Numbered from the stretch's first letter, positions 1 to 5,438 are shown. The stretch: DNA of 12,639 bases from an uncultured Proteiniphilum sp. (GCF_937873925.1 NZ_CALNAT010000239.1:1-12639); one strand, 5' to 3'. Notes: generated from the letters alone by a model not told the origin. Program-made: numbers and translations.

Positions 1-288
1 GATCCAGGGAATTTCTATCCGTGGTTCAGGCGCCAAAATTTCCGTAACGGGAAAAACAAAAAAGTCCCTCGGAACCATATCGACAACCGATTCCGGTTTT
101 TTTTCCGGAATAAGATTGAAACGGAAAAGCGGAAGCAGAGATACCGCCAGCACCACGAATATCAACAAAATACGGTTGATATTATGAAACGTGCTTCCGG
201 CAAGAAAAAGCTTGTAGAAACCGTAAAATAACGCCATTAAAACGGAGGCGCGAAGCAGGTAATAGAGAAAAAGTTCCATAACGATCAT
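1..288 (-). CDS. BlaR1-like M56 family membrane protein, N-terminal fragment (runs off left edge)
   Basis: Only the first 96 codons are in the window; the reading frame stays open to base 1. The protein begins MIVMELFLYYLLRASVLMAL and shows two hydrophobic segments, about residues 4-26 and 38-56, followed by a polar stretch rich in Pro, Glu and Arg. This matches the N-terminal membrane part of BlaR1/MecR1-type M56 proteins, but the zinc-binding HExxH region lies outside the window. The identification therefore rests on the paired BlaI gene just upstream. The start codon overlaps the blaI stop (ATGA, 4 bases), which suggests translational coupling; an in-frame ATG three codons later (277-279) is an alternative start. 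In known systems the M56 protein senses a signal across the membrane and triggers cleavage of the BlaI repressor. Bacteroidetes members often lack the penicillin-binding sensor domain, so the signal cannot be named. Confidence 0.75.
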   Translation of the reverse strand, partial: MIVMELFLYYLLRASVLMALFYGFYKLFLAGSTFHNINRILLIFVVLAVSLLPLFRFNLIPEKKPESVVDMVPRDFFVFPVTEILAPEPRIEIPWI

Positions 289-653
289 TTTTTAGAGTTC
301 GATTTTTCCACTTCGTCCAGTAATTTTCGTACTTCTTCCACAGAGATATCCTGCTCTTTGATCAGCGACGAAACCACACTCAGGTAGGAATTGTCAAAGT
401 ATTTTTTCACCACATTCTTCAATGTACCGTTCCGATACTCCTCTTCACTGAGGATCGCGAAATAACGGTAAGTAGTACCGAACGCCTCATGCGACAGAAA
501 ACCTTTCTCTTCCAGCATACGCGCATAGGTCGATAGCGTATTGAAATGCGGTTTCGGATCGGGATACTTCTCAACCAGTTGCTTCACAAACAGCGGTCCT
601 TCATCCCAAAAAAAGCGCATCACCTCTTCTTCCCTGCCTGTTAATTCCTTCAT
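285..653 (-). CDS. BlaI/MecI/CopY family transcriptional repressor
   Basis: The product has 122 residues, the usual length for the family. It starts MKELTGREEEVMRFFWDEGP, the typical first helix of the BlaI winged-helix DNA-binding domain (about residues 1-75). The recognition-helix region contains KPHFNTLSTYARMLEEKGFL. The C-terminal part (about 80-122) is charged and helical and would form the dimer. The reading frame stays open upstream to an ATG at 758, but the extra 35 residues do not resemble the family and would cover a palindromic operator-like site. I therefore choose the ATG at 651-653. BlaI proteins bind TACA/TGTA dyads as dimers and are inactivated by cleavage when the partner M56 protein is activated. 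The partner gene follows directly with a 4-base overlap, so the two form one operon. The target genes are not visible here. Confidence 0.9.
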   Translation of the reverse strand: MKELTGREEEVMRFFWDEGPLFVKQLVEKYPDPKPHFNTLSTYARMLEEKGFLSHEAFGTTYRYFAILSEEEYRNGTLKNVVKKYFDNSYLSVVSSLIKEQDISVEEVRKLLDEVEKSNSKK

Positions 654-707
654 ATCACAAATTTTTAGATGGTTAGAATCAAAATTGATATTTATTGCTG
701 CTATTGG

Positions 708-730
708 AATTTTTACACATTGTAAAAATT
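708..730 (-). promoter_or_regulatory. Probable BlaI operator: perfect 10-3-10 palindrome
   Basis: Bases 708-717 (AATTTTTACA) and 721-730 (TGTAAAAATT) are exact inverted repeats around CAT. The cores are TACA and TGTA, the half-sites known for BlaI/MecI operators. The site lies between the probable -7 box (742-749) and the blaI start (653), about where transcription would begin, so bound repressor would block its own operon. Autoregulation is inferred from this position and from knowledge of the family. Confidence 0.7.
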
Positions 731-741
731 CAACCACGCTG

Positions 742-749
742 CAAATATA
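742..749 (-). promoter_or_regulatory. Probable -7 promoter box for the blaI-M56 operon
   Basis: Read on the minus strand the sequence is TATATTTG, an exact match to the Bacteroidetes -7 consensus TAnnTTTG. No clear TTTG-type -33 element is visible 19-21 bases upstream. The box overlaps the edge of a larger imperfect dyad (748-787), which may be a second regulatory site. Confidence 0.6.
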
Positions 750-787
750 ACTAAACATTTTCGTTTTATAACGAATATATTTAGTTA
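748..787. promoter_or_regulatory. Large imperfect dyad overlapping the blaI promoter
   Basis: Arms TAACTAAA (748-755) and TTTAGTTA (780-787) share one centre with the inner arms CGTT (762-765) and AACG (770-773). Counting outward from the TTAT loop, 16 of 18 positions pair. The TTAGTTAA half-sequence occurs again at 803-810. The dyad covers the zone upstream of and touching the -7 box, so it could be an operator for a different regulator or, less likely, a weak hairpin. Confidence 0.4.
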
Positions 788-1105
788 AATAAACTATATT
801 TATTAGTTAAAACTTCATCAAAAAAAGAAACCCATTGAAAACCTTGAAGAAATTACCACCTTATGGCTGGAAAATGAAGGGATTAACCCTTATAGGCGGA
901 AAGGGCGGGGGTAGAGATGGACACTACGCCTCATTATTTTACAAAACGGTGATTTTCAAATAAATATTATAAAACCGGCAAAATTAAATTGTTATATAGA
1001 TATTTAATAAACAGTAATAAAAACTTCCGGCTAAAACAAATTTTCTCCATAAATGGTTTTATATATGTACTTGAAACGAATCAGGTATATAAACATGAAA
1101 TCAAT
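788..1105. other. Intergenic stretch with no supported gene
   Basis: This A/T-rich region separates the divergent blaI gene and the 58-codon gene. It holds a third TTAGTTAA (803-810), a short G-rich island (about 896-912), and a weak AAGGG/CCCTT hairpin near 887-901. Open stretches without a good start occur in two frames around 807-963, the longest holding an ATG at 874 with 29 codons, but nothing supports translation. Bases 1064-1073 (TATGTACTTG) recur upstream of the topoisomerase gene. No TAnnTTTG box was found near the 58-codon gene. Confidence 0.5.
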
Positions 1106-1282
1106 ATGGACTCAAAAAAAACAAATGATGACAAGGACCATAAACCGGGTTCTGCTTCCCAAAAGGACAAAGGTTCGGACAATCGTTCCGGTTCGAGAAG
1201 CAACAAAGATTCGGACAACAAATCCGGTTCAAAAAGCGGCAAAAACAAAAGCACGGATAAACCCGGTTCGCGAGCCAGATGA
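1106..1282 (+). CDS. Small hydrophilin-like disordered protein (58 aa)
   Basis: I do not recognise a named family. The 58 residues contain no Leu, Ile, Val, Phe, Tyr, Trp, Glu or Cys. They are mainly Ser (13), Lys (12), Asp (9) and Gly (6), with a net positive charge. Three loose 12-residue repeats are visible: KGSDNRSGSRSN, KDSDNKSGSKSG and KNKSTDKPGSRA. Glycine above 6 percent with extreme hydrophilicity fits the definition of hydrophilins, disordered proteins linked to osmotic and drying stress; that role is inferred. The frame is open upstream to an ATG at 989, but the added residues are A/T-driven and unlike the rest, so I prefer the ATG at 1106. An overlapping frame (1053-1292) gives a very basic product and is less likely. 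The start ATGGACTCA is shared with the next gene, 110 bases downstream on the same strand and possibly co-transcribed. Confidence 0.6.
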   Translation: MDSKKTNDDKDHKPGSASQKDKGSDNRSGSRSNKDSDNKSGSKSGKNKSTDKPGSRAR

Positions 1283-1290
1283 TTCCGGAT

Positions 1291-1407
1291 AAAAAATCCC
1301 AATTATCAAATTCAATTAAATCCAATTAAAAAAAGACCAGAGTGCAGCCGAGAACTGCGCTCCGGTAAAAAAATCCAAAAATTATCAAATCTATGGACTC
1401 AATTAAA
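1291..1407 (+). repeat. Imperfect direct repeat flanking the hairpin between the two stress genes
   Basis: A block reading AAAAAATCC then AATTATCAAAT then CAATTAAA at 1291-1320 recurs in the same order at 1367-1407, the second copy running through the start codon of the ferritin-like gene. The copies lie on either side of the hairpin at 1337-1365. The start regions of both genes also share ATGGACTCA. This may reflect a small duplication of a translation-start region; by-eye alignment in A/T-rich DNA warrants caution. Confidence 0.4.
1337..1365 (-). terminator. G/C-rich hairpin with a T-run on the minus strand only
   Basis: CCAGAGTGCAG (1337-1347) pairs with CTGCGCTCCGG (1355-1365) with nine Watson-Crick pairs, one G-U pair and one mismatch, around a 7-base loop. 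Read on the minus strand it is followed by TCTTTTTTT, the form of an intrinsic terminator. On the plus strand, the direction of both neighbouring genes, it is followed by A residues and would not terminate. It could stop antisense transcription or act as an RNA structure in the leader of the ferritin-like gene. Confidence 0.5.
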
Positions 1408-2196
1408 CAATCGGCAGAACGCCAGTCGAAGGACAAAGGTCAGAGTGTCCGTTTTAACGAAAAATTTGAAAGCAAATTAAAAGATTTTTTCATTGAAGAA
1501 CTGAAAGATATCTATTTTGCCGAAAACGAAATCCTGAAAGGCCTTGAAAAAATGGAAGCCGCAGCTACTTCCCTCTCCTTAAAAGAAAGTATCCAGCTAC
1601 ACTACACGGAAACCGAAGAACAGGTGGAAAGGCTGAAAGAAGTATTCGCACTTGTAGGCGAAGAACCTTCCAAAAAGAAATGCGAAGCTATTTTAGGTAT
1701 CCTAAAAGAAGGGGAAACCATGCTCGAAGATACCGAAGAAGACAGCATGGTTCGCGACGCAGCTATTATTATCGCCTGTCAGAAAGTAGAACATTATGAA
1801 ATAGCCACATACGGTAGTCTTGCAGAATTGGCAAGGACACTCGGTTTAGACGAAGTAGCCGAAATTCTTGAAGAAACGCTCGAAGAGGAAAAGTCGACGG
1901 ATGTCACCCTAACGGAGTTGGCCGTTGAATCGATAAATGAAGAAGCGAAAGAAGAAGGTGAAGTGAAAGATGTGGAGGAAGAAGATGACGACGATGATGA
2001 GGAGAATGAGGATGATGATGATGATGATGATGACGATGACGAAGATGTTGATGTTGATGACGAAGATGTTGATGACGAAGATGTTGATGATGTTGATGAA
2101 AATGGAGACGAGGAGGACGACAGCGACAACCCGGACAGCAAGTATCAGGATATAGAAGATATCGATAGAGAAAACCGAGGTATAGAGTACAAATAA
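1393..2196 (+). CDS. YciE/YciF-type ferritin-like protein (DUF892) with a long acidic tail
   Basis: Residues 22-185 match the DUF892 ferritin-like fold. Likely metal-ligand regions of the four-helix bundle are EELKDIYFAENEIL (35-48), HYTETEEQ (70-77), CQKVEHYEIATYGSL (129-143) and LEETLEEEKSTD (159-170). Family members are about 165-190 residues long, form a di-metal four-helix bundle and are linked to stress responses; their reaction is not settled. This protein has 267 residues because of an extra tail, 187-267, that is mostly Asp and Glu. The tail includes ten consecutive Asp at 207-216 and repeats of DEDVD. It is encoded by GAT/GAC microsatellite DNA that could slip in length. An acidic disordered tail might bind cations, basic proteins or the basic 58-residue product upstream; this is inference. 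No promoter box was seen directly upstream, so co-transcription with the small gene is likely. Confidence 0.85.
   Translation: MDSIKQSAERQSKDKGQSVRFNEKFESKLKDFFIEELKDIYFAENEILKGLEKMEAAATSLSLKESIQLHYTETEEQVERLKEVFALVGEEPSKKKCEAILGILKEGETMLEDTEEDSMVRDAAIIIACQKVEHYEIATYGSLAELARTLGLDEVAEILEETLEEEKSTDVTLTELAVESINEEAKEEGEVKDVEEEDDDDDEENEDDDDDDDDDDEDVDVDDEDVDDEDVDDVDENGDEEDDSDNPDSKYQDIEDIDRENRGIEYK
2011..2088 (+). repeat. GAT microsatellite and 15-base tandem repeat inside the acidic tail
   Basis: (GAT)7 runs from 2011 to 2031 and continues as GAC GAT GAC. The 15-base unit GACGAAGATGTTGAT occurs at 2038-2052, 2059-2073 and 2074-2088, the last two directly adjacent. All units are multiples of three, so gain or loss would change tail length without shifting the frame. 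Confidence 0.9.
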
Positions 2197-2218
2197 GCCT
2201 CGCCCGAAGGAAAAAAGT

Positions 2219-2234
2219 TATTTTAGTTAAAATA
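2219..2234. repeat. Short A/T palindrome between convergent genes
   Basis: TATTTTA-GT-TAAAATA is a perfect inverted repeat of 7-base arms. It lies between the convergent ends of the ferritin-like gene and the topoisomerase gene. It is too weak to call a terminator with confidence. Confidence 0.25.
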
Positions 2235-2293
2235 GGCCTACTGTCAGAACAACCCTGAACTTACGTTTCAGCACAATTTTTTAAATCCGGAAA

Positions 2294-3388
2294 TTATCCT
2301 TTCTCCAAAATGGAAAGGATAATTTTTTCTTCCGGCGTCAGATCTGTGCAGTTATCATTTCCTTCTGTTTTATTCAGTAGTTCATAATAGTCCTGAAGAG
2401 AACCGCTTTCATATAAACTTATAATAAGCGGATGTACGTAATATTTTTTACAAACCGCGCGTGTGTTTCCCAAGTACGCCGCCACTTTATCAAGCGCTTC
2501 CACTACTTTTTTTCTTTGCTCCGCCTCCGTTTCGGCATAACCTAATTCCTTGAACGCCAGAAAAGTATTTACCGTTCCCGCCCATGTCCGGAAATCTTTC
2601 GAGGTGAACTCTTCTCCGCTGATTTCTTTTATATACTCATTCACCATTAACGAATCAATAGCGTGACGTTTTCCACCATCATCATAATACTGGAACAACT
2701 CCTTACCGGGAATTTCCTTGCATTGCCGAACAATGCGCGCCAACTTGGGGTCACGGAGGTTGATATCGTGATACACCCCTTTTTTGCCTTTGAAGGAAAA
2801 CCTGATGGTATTTCCTTTTACATCGACATGTTTGTCCTTGAGGGTTGTAAGCCCGAATGAGCCATAGAGTTTTTCGTACACATTGTTCCCCACCCTGATG
2901 TTGGTACGCTCCATCAGACTCACTGTTAAAGCAAGTACTTTTTCCCGCGGAAGTCCCTCCAGGGCAAGGTCTTTTTCCATACGCAGCCGGATCCCCGGCA
3001 GCGCATGTACAAACCGTATCATGTGGGAATATTTGGTGTGGCTTCTCAATGCAACCCATGCGGGATGGTAGCGGTATTGCTTGCGTTTTTTTGTATCGAT
3101 ACCCGTAACTTGTAAATGCCCGTTTTCAAGCGTACAAATCCACACATCTTTCCACGCCGGCGGGATGACCAACTTATTTATCCGGTCCAATACCTCCTGG
3201 TTTTTAACTTCTTTTCCTTCCAGTAAATAATAAAATGATTTTCCCCGCTTTTCACGGCTTATGCCCGGAGTATCGGTATCGGTTACATATACGAGATGTG
3301 CCGCCTTGGCAACCTTTACAGGGTCATTGAGAATATCGGCTGTTTTGCCGGACGATATATTGTTGATGATTTCTCCCGTTTCTTTCAT
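2294..3388 (-). CDS. DNA topoisomerase IB (poxvirus-type)
   Basis: The 364-residue product matches bacterial poxvirus-like type IB topoisomerases, which relax supercoils by a transient 3'-phosphotyrosine link and need no ATP. The N-terminal domain (about 20-120) carries VIPPAWKDVWIC (74-85) and TGIDTKKRKQYRYHP (95-109). The catalytic domain shows RTNIRVGN (Arg165), the FKGKKG segment (199-204, catalytic Lys202 likely), KDFRTWAGT (Arg267), Asn308 and Tyr317 in KKYYVHP. The nine-residue spacing between Asn308 and Tyr317 agrees with that of the Deinococcus enzyme, so all active-site positions appear intact. The ATG at 3386-3388 gives the expected length. The gene ends facing the ferritin-like gene. 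A palindrome, AAAATCGATTTT (3463-3474), and the block TATGTACTTG (minus strand, 3448-3439) lie in its upstream region, but no standard -7 box. Such enzymes are often accessory rather than essential, and its position among stress genes suggests a protective role. Confidence 0.93.
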   Translation of the reverse strand: MKETGEIINNISSGKTADILNDPVKVAKAAHLVYVTDTDTPGISREKRGKSFYYLLEGKEVKNQEVLDRINKLVIPPAWKDVWICTLENGHLQVTGIDTKKRKQYRYHPAWVALRSHTKYSHMIRFVHALPGIRLRMEKDLALEGLPREKVLALTVSLMERTNIRVGNNVYEKLYGSFGLTTLKDKHVDVKGNTIRFSFKGKKGVYHDINLRDPKLARIVRQCKEIPGKELFQYYDDGGKRHAIDSLMVNEYIKEISGEEFTSKDFRTWAGTVNTFLAFKELGYAETEAEQRKKVVEALDKVAAYLGNTRAVCKKYYVHPLIISLYESGSLQDYYELLNKTEGNDNCTDLTPEEKIILSILEKG

Positions 3389-3438
3389 ACAACTATTCTA
3401 AACATGTTTCATACGATTAAAACTATTTATTTTCAAAG

Positions 3439-3448
3439 CAAGTACATA
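3439..3448 (-). promoter_or_regulatory. TATGTACTTG block upstream of topoisomerase IB
   Basis: This ten-base word is identical to the one at 1064-1073 (plus strand) upstream of the 58-codon gene. It ends 50 bases before the topoisomerase start, against 32 bases in the other case. A shorter match, ATGTAC, lies about 45 bases before the DUF2383 gene start (minus strand, near 4050-4055). A shared promoter or regulator site is possible but unproven. Confidence 0.3.
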
Positions 3449-3489
3449 GTTGTTGGCAGTGAAAAATCGATTTTACATGTCCAACAGGT

Positions 3490-3529
3490 AAAAACCGGAA
3501 AAAGTATTTAACAACTCTTTCCGGTTTTT
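3490..3529 (-). terminator. Intrinsic terminator, probably bidirectional
   Basis: AAAAACCGGAAAAAGT (3490-3505) pairs with ACTCTTTCCGGTTTTT (3514-3529) with a single mismatch around an 8-base loop. On the minus strand the stem ends in TTTTT. It lies 24 bases beyond the stop of the DUF2383 gene, so it would end that transcript and insulate the topoisomerase gene. The plus strand also ends in TTTTT. Confidence 0.8.
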
Positions 3530-3553
3530 CAAATTCAAATGATGATAGTGGGA

Positions 3554-4003
3554 CTAAAGCGTATCGCGCATGGCTCGGATTGTGTCATGCGAAGTTTTTA
3601 TTTCGGCTTGCTGGCGGATAACTATACTCCGTTGCTCCGGCGTCAGATTCTCGCATTCCAACGTTTCTTCATAGGCACGTAAAGCTGCGTCTTCACCATT
3701 TTCGCAATTATCGAGAATGGTTTTTCTGTCGCTCCCCGAAAAGAAAGCTTTCACATCCATCCATGCACGATAAATTTTTCCGGCCGCTTTGGTACCTTCG
3801 GCCACTCTTTCGCCCGATCTAACCACTTCGGAAACCAATTCGTCACGAAACTGACGGCTCTGGTCTATCCTTTCCTGAAATAAACTTCTCAGGTCGGCGT
3901 CTTCGTCCCTCAGTTCATCGATAGCTTTCTGATAACCTTCCATTCTGTCGTTGTTGATCAATACCAAATCATTCAACGTTTCTGCCTGTTTTTCTAAATT
4001 CAT
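3554..4003 (-). CDS. DUF2383/PA2169-type four-helix-bundle protein
   Basis: The 149-residue product is helical and charged throughout. It carries the family signature GKIYRAWMDVKAFF (75-88), then a DRKTILDNCENGEDAALRAY segment (92-111) and LTPEQRSIV (120-128). This fits the PA2169/DUF2383 family of ferritin-like proteins, which are often found beside other stress genes; no reaction is established. The frame is open to an ATG at 4066, but the ATG at 4001-4003 is preceded by AAAGAAAGGA seven bases upstream, the clearest ribosome-binding site in the window, so I choose it. The gene stands alone between the RHH regulator upstream and a terminator downstream. No TAnnTTTG box was found in front of it. 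Together with DUF892 and topoisomerase IB it forms a stress-like neighbourhood. Confidence 0.82.
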   Translation of the reverse strand: MNLEKQAETLNDLVLINNDRMEGYQKAIDELRDEDADLRSLFQERIDQSRQFRDELVSEVVRSGERVAEGTKAAGKIYRAWMDVKAFFSGSDRKTILDNCENGEDAALRAYEETLECENLTPEQRSIVIRQQAEIKTSHDTIRAMRDTL

Positions 4004-4175
4004 AATTAAGTCCTTTCTTTTGGGTTTATAATTGAGTTCACAGAACAGTGTACATGCATAAAACAAATGCTGGTTCCTTATTGTTGTACTAACGGATACT
4101 AATAAACTATAACAAAGGCAGATTGCTCTATATGGGCAAACATCCTGGTTTCACGAATGCGGTCCCAAAGCAAAA

Positions 4176-4343
4176 TCATTTCACTTTCAGGCGCCCGTTC
4201 TTTTTGAGTGCCTGATCCAATATCCACTGAATCTGACCATTCACGCTGCGAAATTCGTCGGCCGCCCATTTCTCTATCGCATCCATGGTGTCCGCATCCA
4301 ACCGCAACGCGAAATTCCTGGTAGTTTTCTCTTTTTTAGCCAT
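4176..4343 (-). CDS. Arc-type ribbon-helix-helix DNA-binding protein (55 aa)
   Basis: This small gene gives 55 residues beginning MAKKEKTTRNFALRLDADTM. The pattern is that of an Arc/MetJ-type ribbon-helix-helix protein: a basic N-terminus, a beta strand NFALRLD (10-16) that would contact DNA, helix A TMDAIEKWAADEF (19-31) and helix B SVNGQIQWILDQALKK (33-48). Such proteins dimerise and bind short palindromes. A stop lies just upstream in its frame, so the start at 4343 is fixed. It follows the SPFH gene by 85 bases on the same strand with no terminator between, so the two are probably one operon. A perfect palindrome at the SPFH promoter is an obvious candidate target; autoregulation is inferred. 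The last codons read GRLKVK. Confidence 0.85.
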   Translation of the reverse strand: MAKKEKTTRNFALRLDADTMDAIEKWAADEFRSVNGQIQWILDQALKKNGRLKVK

Positions 4344-4428
4344 CTTTCATTCGCTCCCTCTTATCAAGTTTCATCAACACCGTTTCCAGATAATCGGGCT
4401 GATTGATTCCGATCAATACCTTCTATCT

Positions 4429-5370
4429 TCACTGGTACAACGTACCCGTATTCAGTACCGGCTGGGCCGATTCATCAGCGCAAAGCACTACGAGCAGGTT
4501 GCTTACCATAGCCGCTTTTTTGTCGCTGTCCAGTTCTACAATATTTTCATCTTCGATACGCTCCAGCGCCATTTTCACCATCGTCACCGCACCTTCCACG
4601 ATCTTCTCGCGGGCCGATATAATAGCTTCCGCCTGCTGGCGGCGAAGCATCACGGCCGCAATTTCGGGTGCGTACGCCAGATAATTGATACGTGCTTCCA
4701 CGATTTCAATCCCGGCCATCTCCAAACGGTTGTTCAACTCCTTCAACAGATCTTCGTTGATCTCTTCCCCACCCGACCGCAATGTCAGTTCTGTATCCGA
4801 AACCACATTGTTGTCGTAAGCATATAACCCGGCAACCTGTCGCAATGCGGCATCGCTTTGTACGGCCACAAAATTCTCGAATGCATCCATCTGTTTACTC
4901 ACCGTGTAGGTAACGGCCCCATCCTTACCGGGCCTCGATGCTGCCATCGTCTGCGCATCGATCTCGAACATCGCCTTATAGGTATCCCTCAGTTTCCAGA
5001 CCAGCACCAAGCCTATAAGCACAGGATTCCCCACTTTGTCGTTTACTTTGATAGGATCCACATTCAGATTCCTGGCACGCATGGAAAGTTTTTTCTTCGT
5101 CATAAAGGGATTCACCCAGAAGAATCCGGTCTCTTTCAACACCCCTTTATATTTCCCGAAAAAAACCATCACTATCGCCTCATTGGGCTCTAACTTGGTA
5201 AACCCTACAAACAGGATAACCCATATAATGGTCATAATAATCCCTGTGAGAATCCCCCACACATCCTGTGAAAAAAGCCATACAATCCCTGCCAACAGAA
5301 TTAACAACAAAAAAAGCATCAGGAAGCCGTTTGTCTTAAAACCCTTAAAATTGAATTCCTTTGTTTCCAT
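4429..5370 (-). CDS. SPFH/Band 7 domain membrane protein
   Basis: The 313-residue product has two hydrophobic segments, about 15-33 and 38-57, that would anchor it in the inner membrane. An SPFH (stomatin/prohibitin/flotillin) domain follows from about 60 to 240, including TKLEPNEAIVMVFFGKYKGV (58-77) and TGFFWVNPF (81-89). The segment AAVMLRRQQAEAIISAREK (238-256) is typical of the helical region after the domain. SPFH proteins assemble large rings or membrane microdomains and may guide membrane proteases or lipid organisation; this one has no partner protease gene nearby. The start at 5370 agrees with a well-formed promoter and with the position of the first membrane segment. The RHH regulator lies just downstream. 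After its TGA stop the same frame reads AGA, TAG and then stays open for 28 codons before a stop that overlaps the RHH start. Confidence 0.9.
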   Translation of the reverse strand: METKEFNFKGFKTNGFLMLFLLLILLAGIVWLFSQDVWGILTGIIMTIIWVILFVGFTKLEPNEAIVMVFFGKYKGVLKETGFFWVNPFMTKKKLSMRARNLNVDPIKVNDKVGNPVLIGLVLVWKLRDTYKAMFEIDAQTMAASRPGKDGAVTYTVSKQMDAFENFVAVQSDAALRQVAGLYAYDNNVVSDTELTLRSGGEEINEDLLKELNNRLEMAGIEIVEARINYLAYAPEIAAVMLRRQQAEAIISAREKIVEGAVTMVKMALERIEDENIVELDSDKKAAMVSNLLVVLCADESAQPVLNTGTLYQ

Positions 5371-5387
5371 AAATAGATAATTTAAAA

Positions 5388-5406
5388 TGATATTATTTTA
5401 ATATCA
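5388..5406. promoter_or_regulatory. Perfect palindrome next to the SPFH promoter, probable operator
   Basis: TGATATTA (5388-5395) and TAATATCA (5399-5406) are exact inverted repeats around TTT. The site directly abuts the downstream edge of the -7 box (5407-5414) and would cover the transcription start. The operon encodes a ribbon-helix-helix protein, a family that binds such palindromes, so repression by that product is a reasonable inference. Confidence 0.55.
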
Positions 5407-5438
5407 CAAATATATTAAGTATTTTCCGGTTATCAAAA
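5407..5438 (-). promoter_or_regulatory. Promoter of the SPFH-RHH operon
   Basis: On the minus strand a TTTTG (-33 type) at 5438-5434 is followed after exactly 19 bases by TATATTTG (5414-5407). This fits the Bacteroidetes primary-sigma promoter TTG-N19-21-TAnnTTTG. It is the best-formed promoter in the window. The transcript would begin inside the adjacent palindrome and have a leader of roughly 30 bases. Confidence 0.8.

Noticed and set aside
654..758. N-terminal extension of the BlaI gene to an ATG at 758
   Set aside because: The added 35 residues do not resemble the family, and they would be encoded across the palindromic operator and reach past the probable promoter.
807..963. Open stretches without good starts, one with ATG at 874 (29 codons)
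   Set aside because: No ribosome-binding site, promoter or recognisable product; open frames this short are expected by chance.
1053..1292. 79-codon very basic open frame overlapping the 58-codon gene
   Set aside because: It overlaps in another frame, its composition follows from the repeats of the preferred frame, and it has no recognisable domain. Conservation data could change this.
2011..2088. Tandem repeats as a CRISPR array
   Set aside because: The repeats are in-frame codon repeats inside a coding region, without unique spacers of even length.
1794..2141. Serine-rich open frame on the minus strand
   Set aside because: It is the complement of the GAT/GAC-rich acidic tail and shows only repeat-driven composition.
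4004..4066. Extension of the DUF2383 gene to an ATG at 4066
   Set aside because: A clear AAAGAAAGGA ribosome-binding site lies just upstream of the ATG at 4003, and the extension lacks family features.
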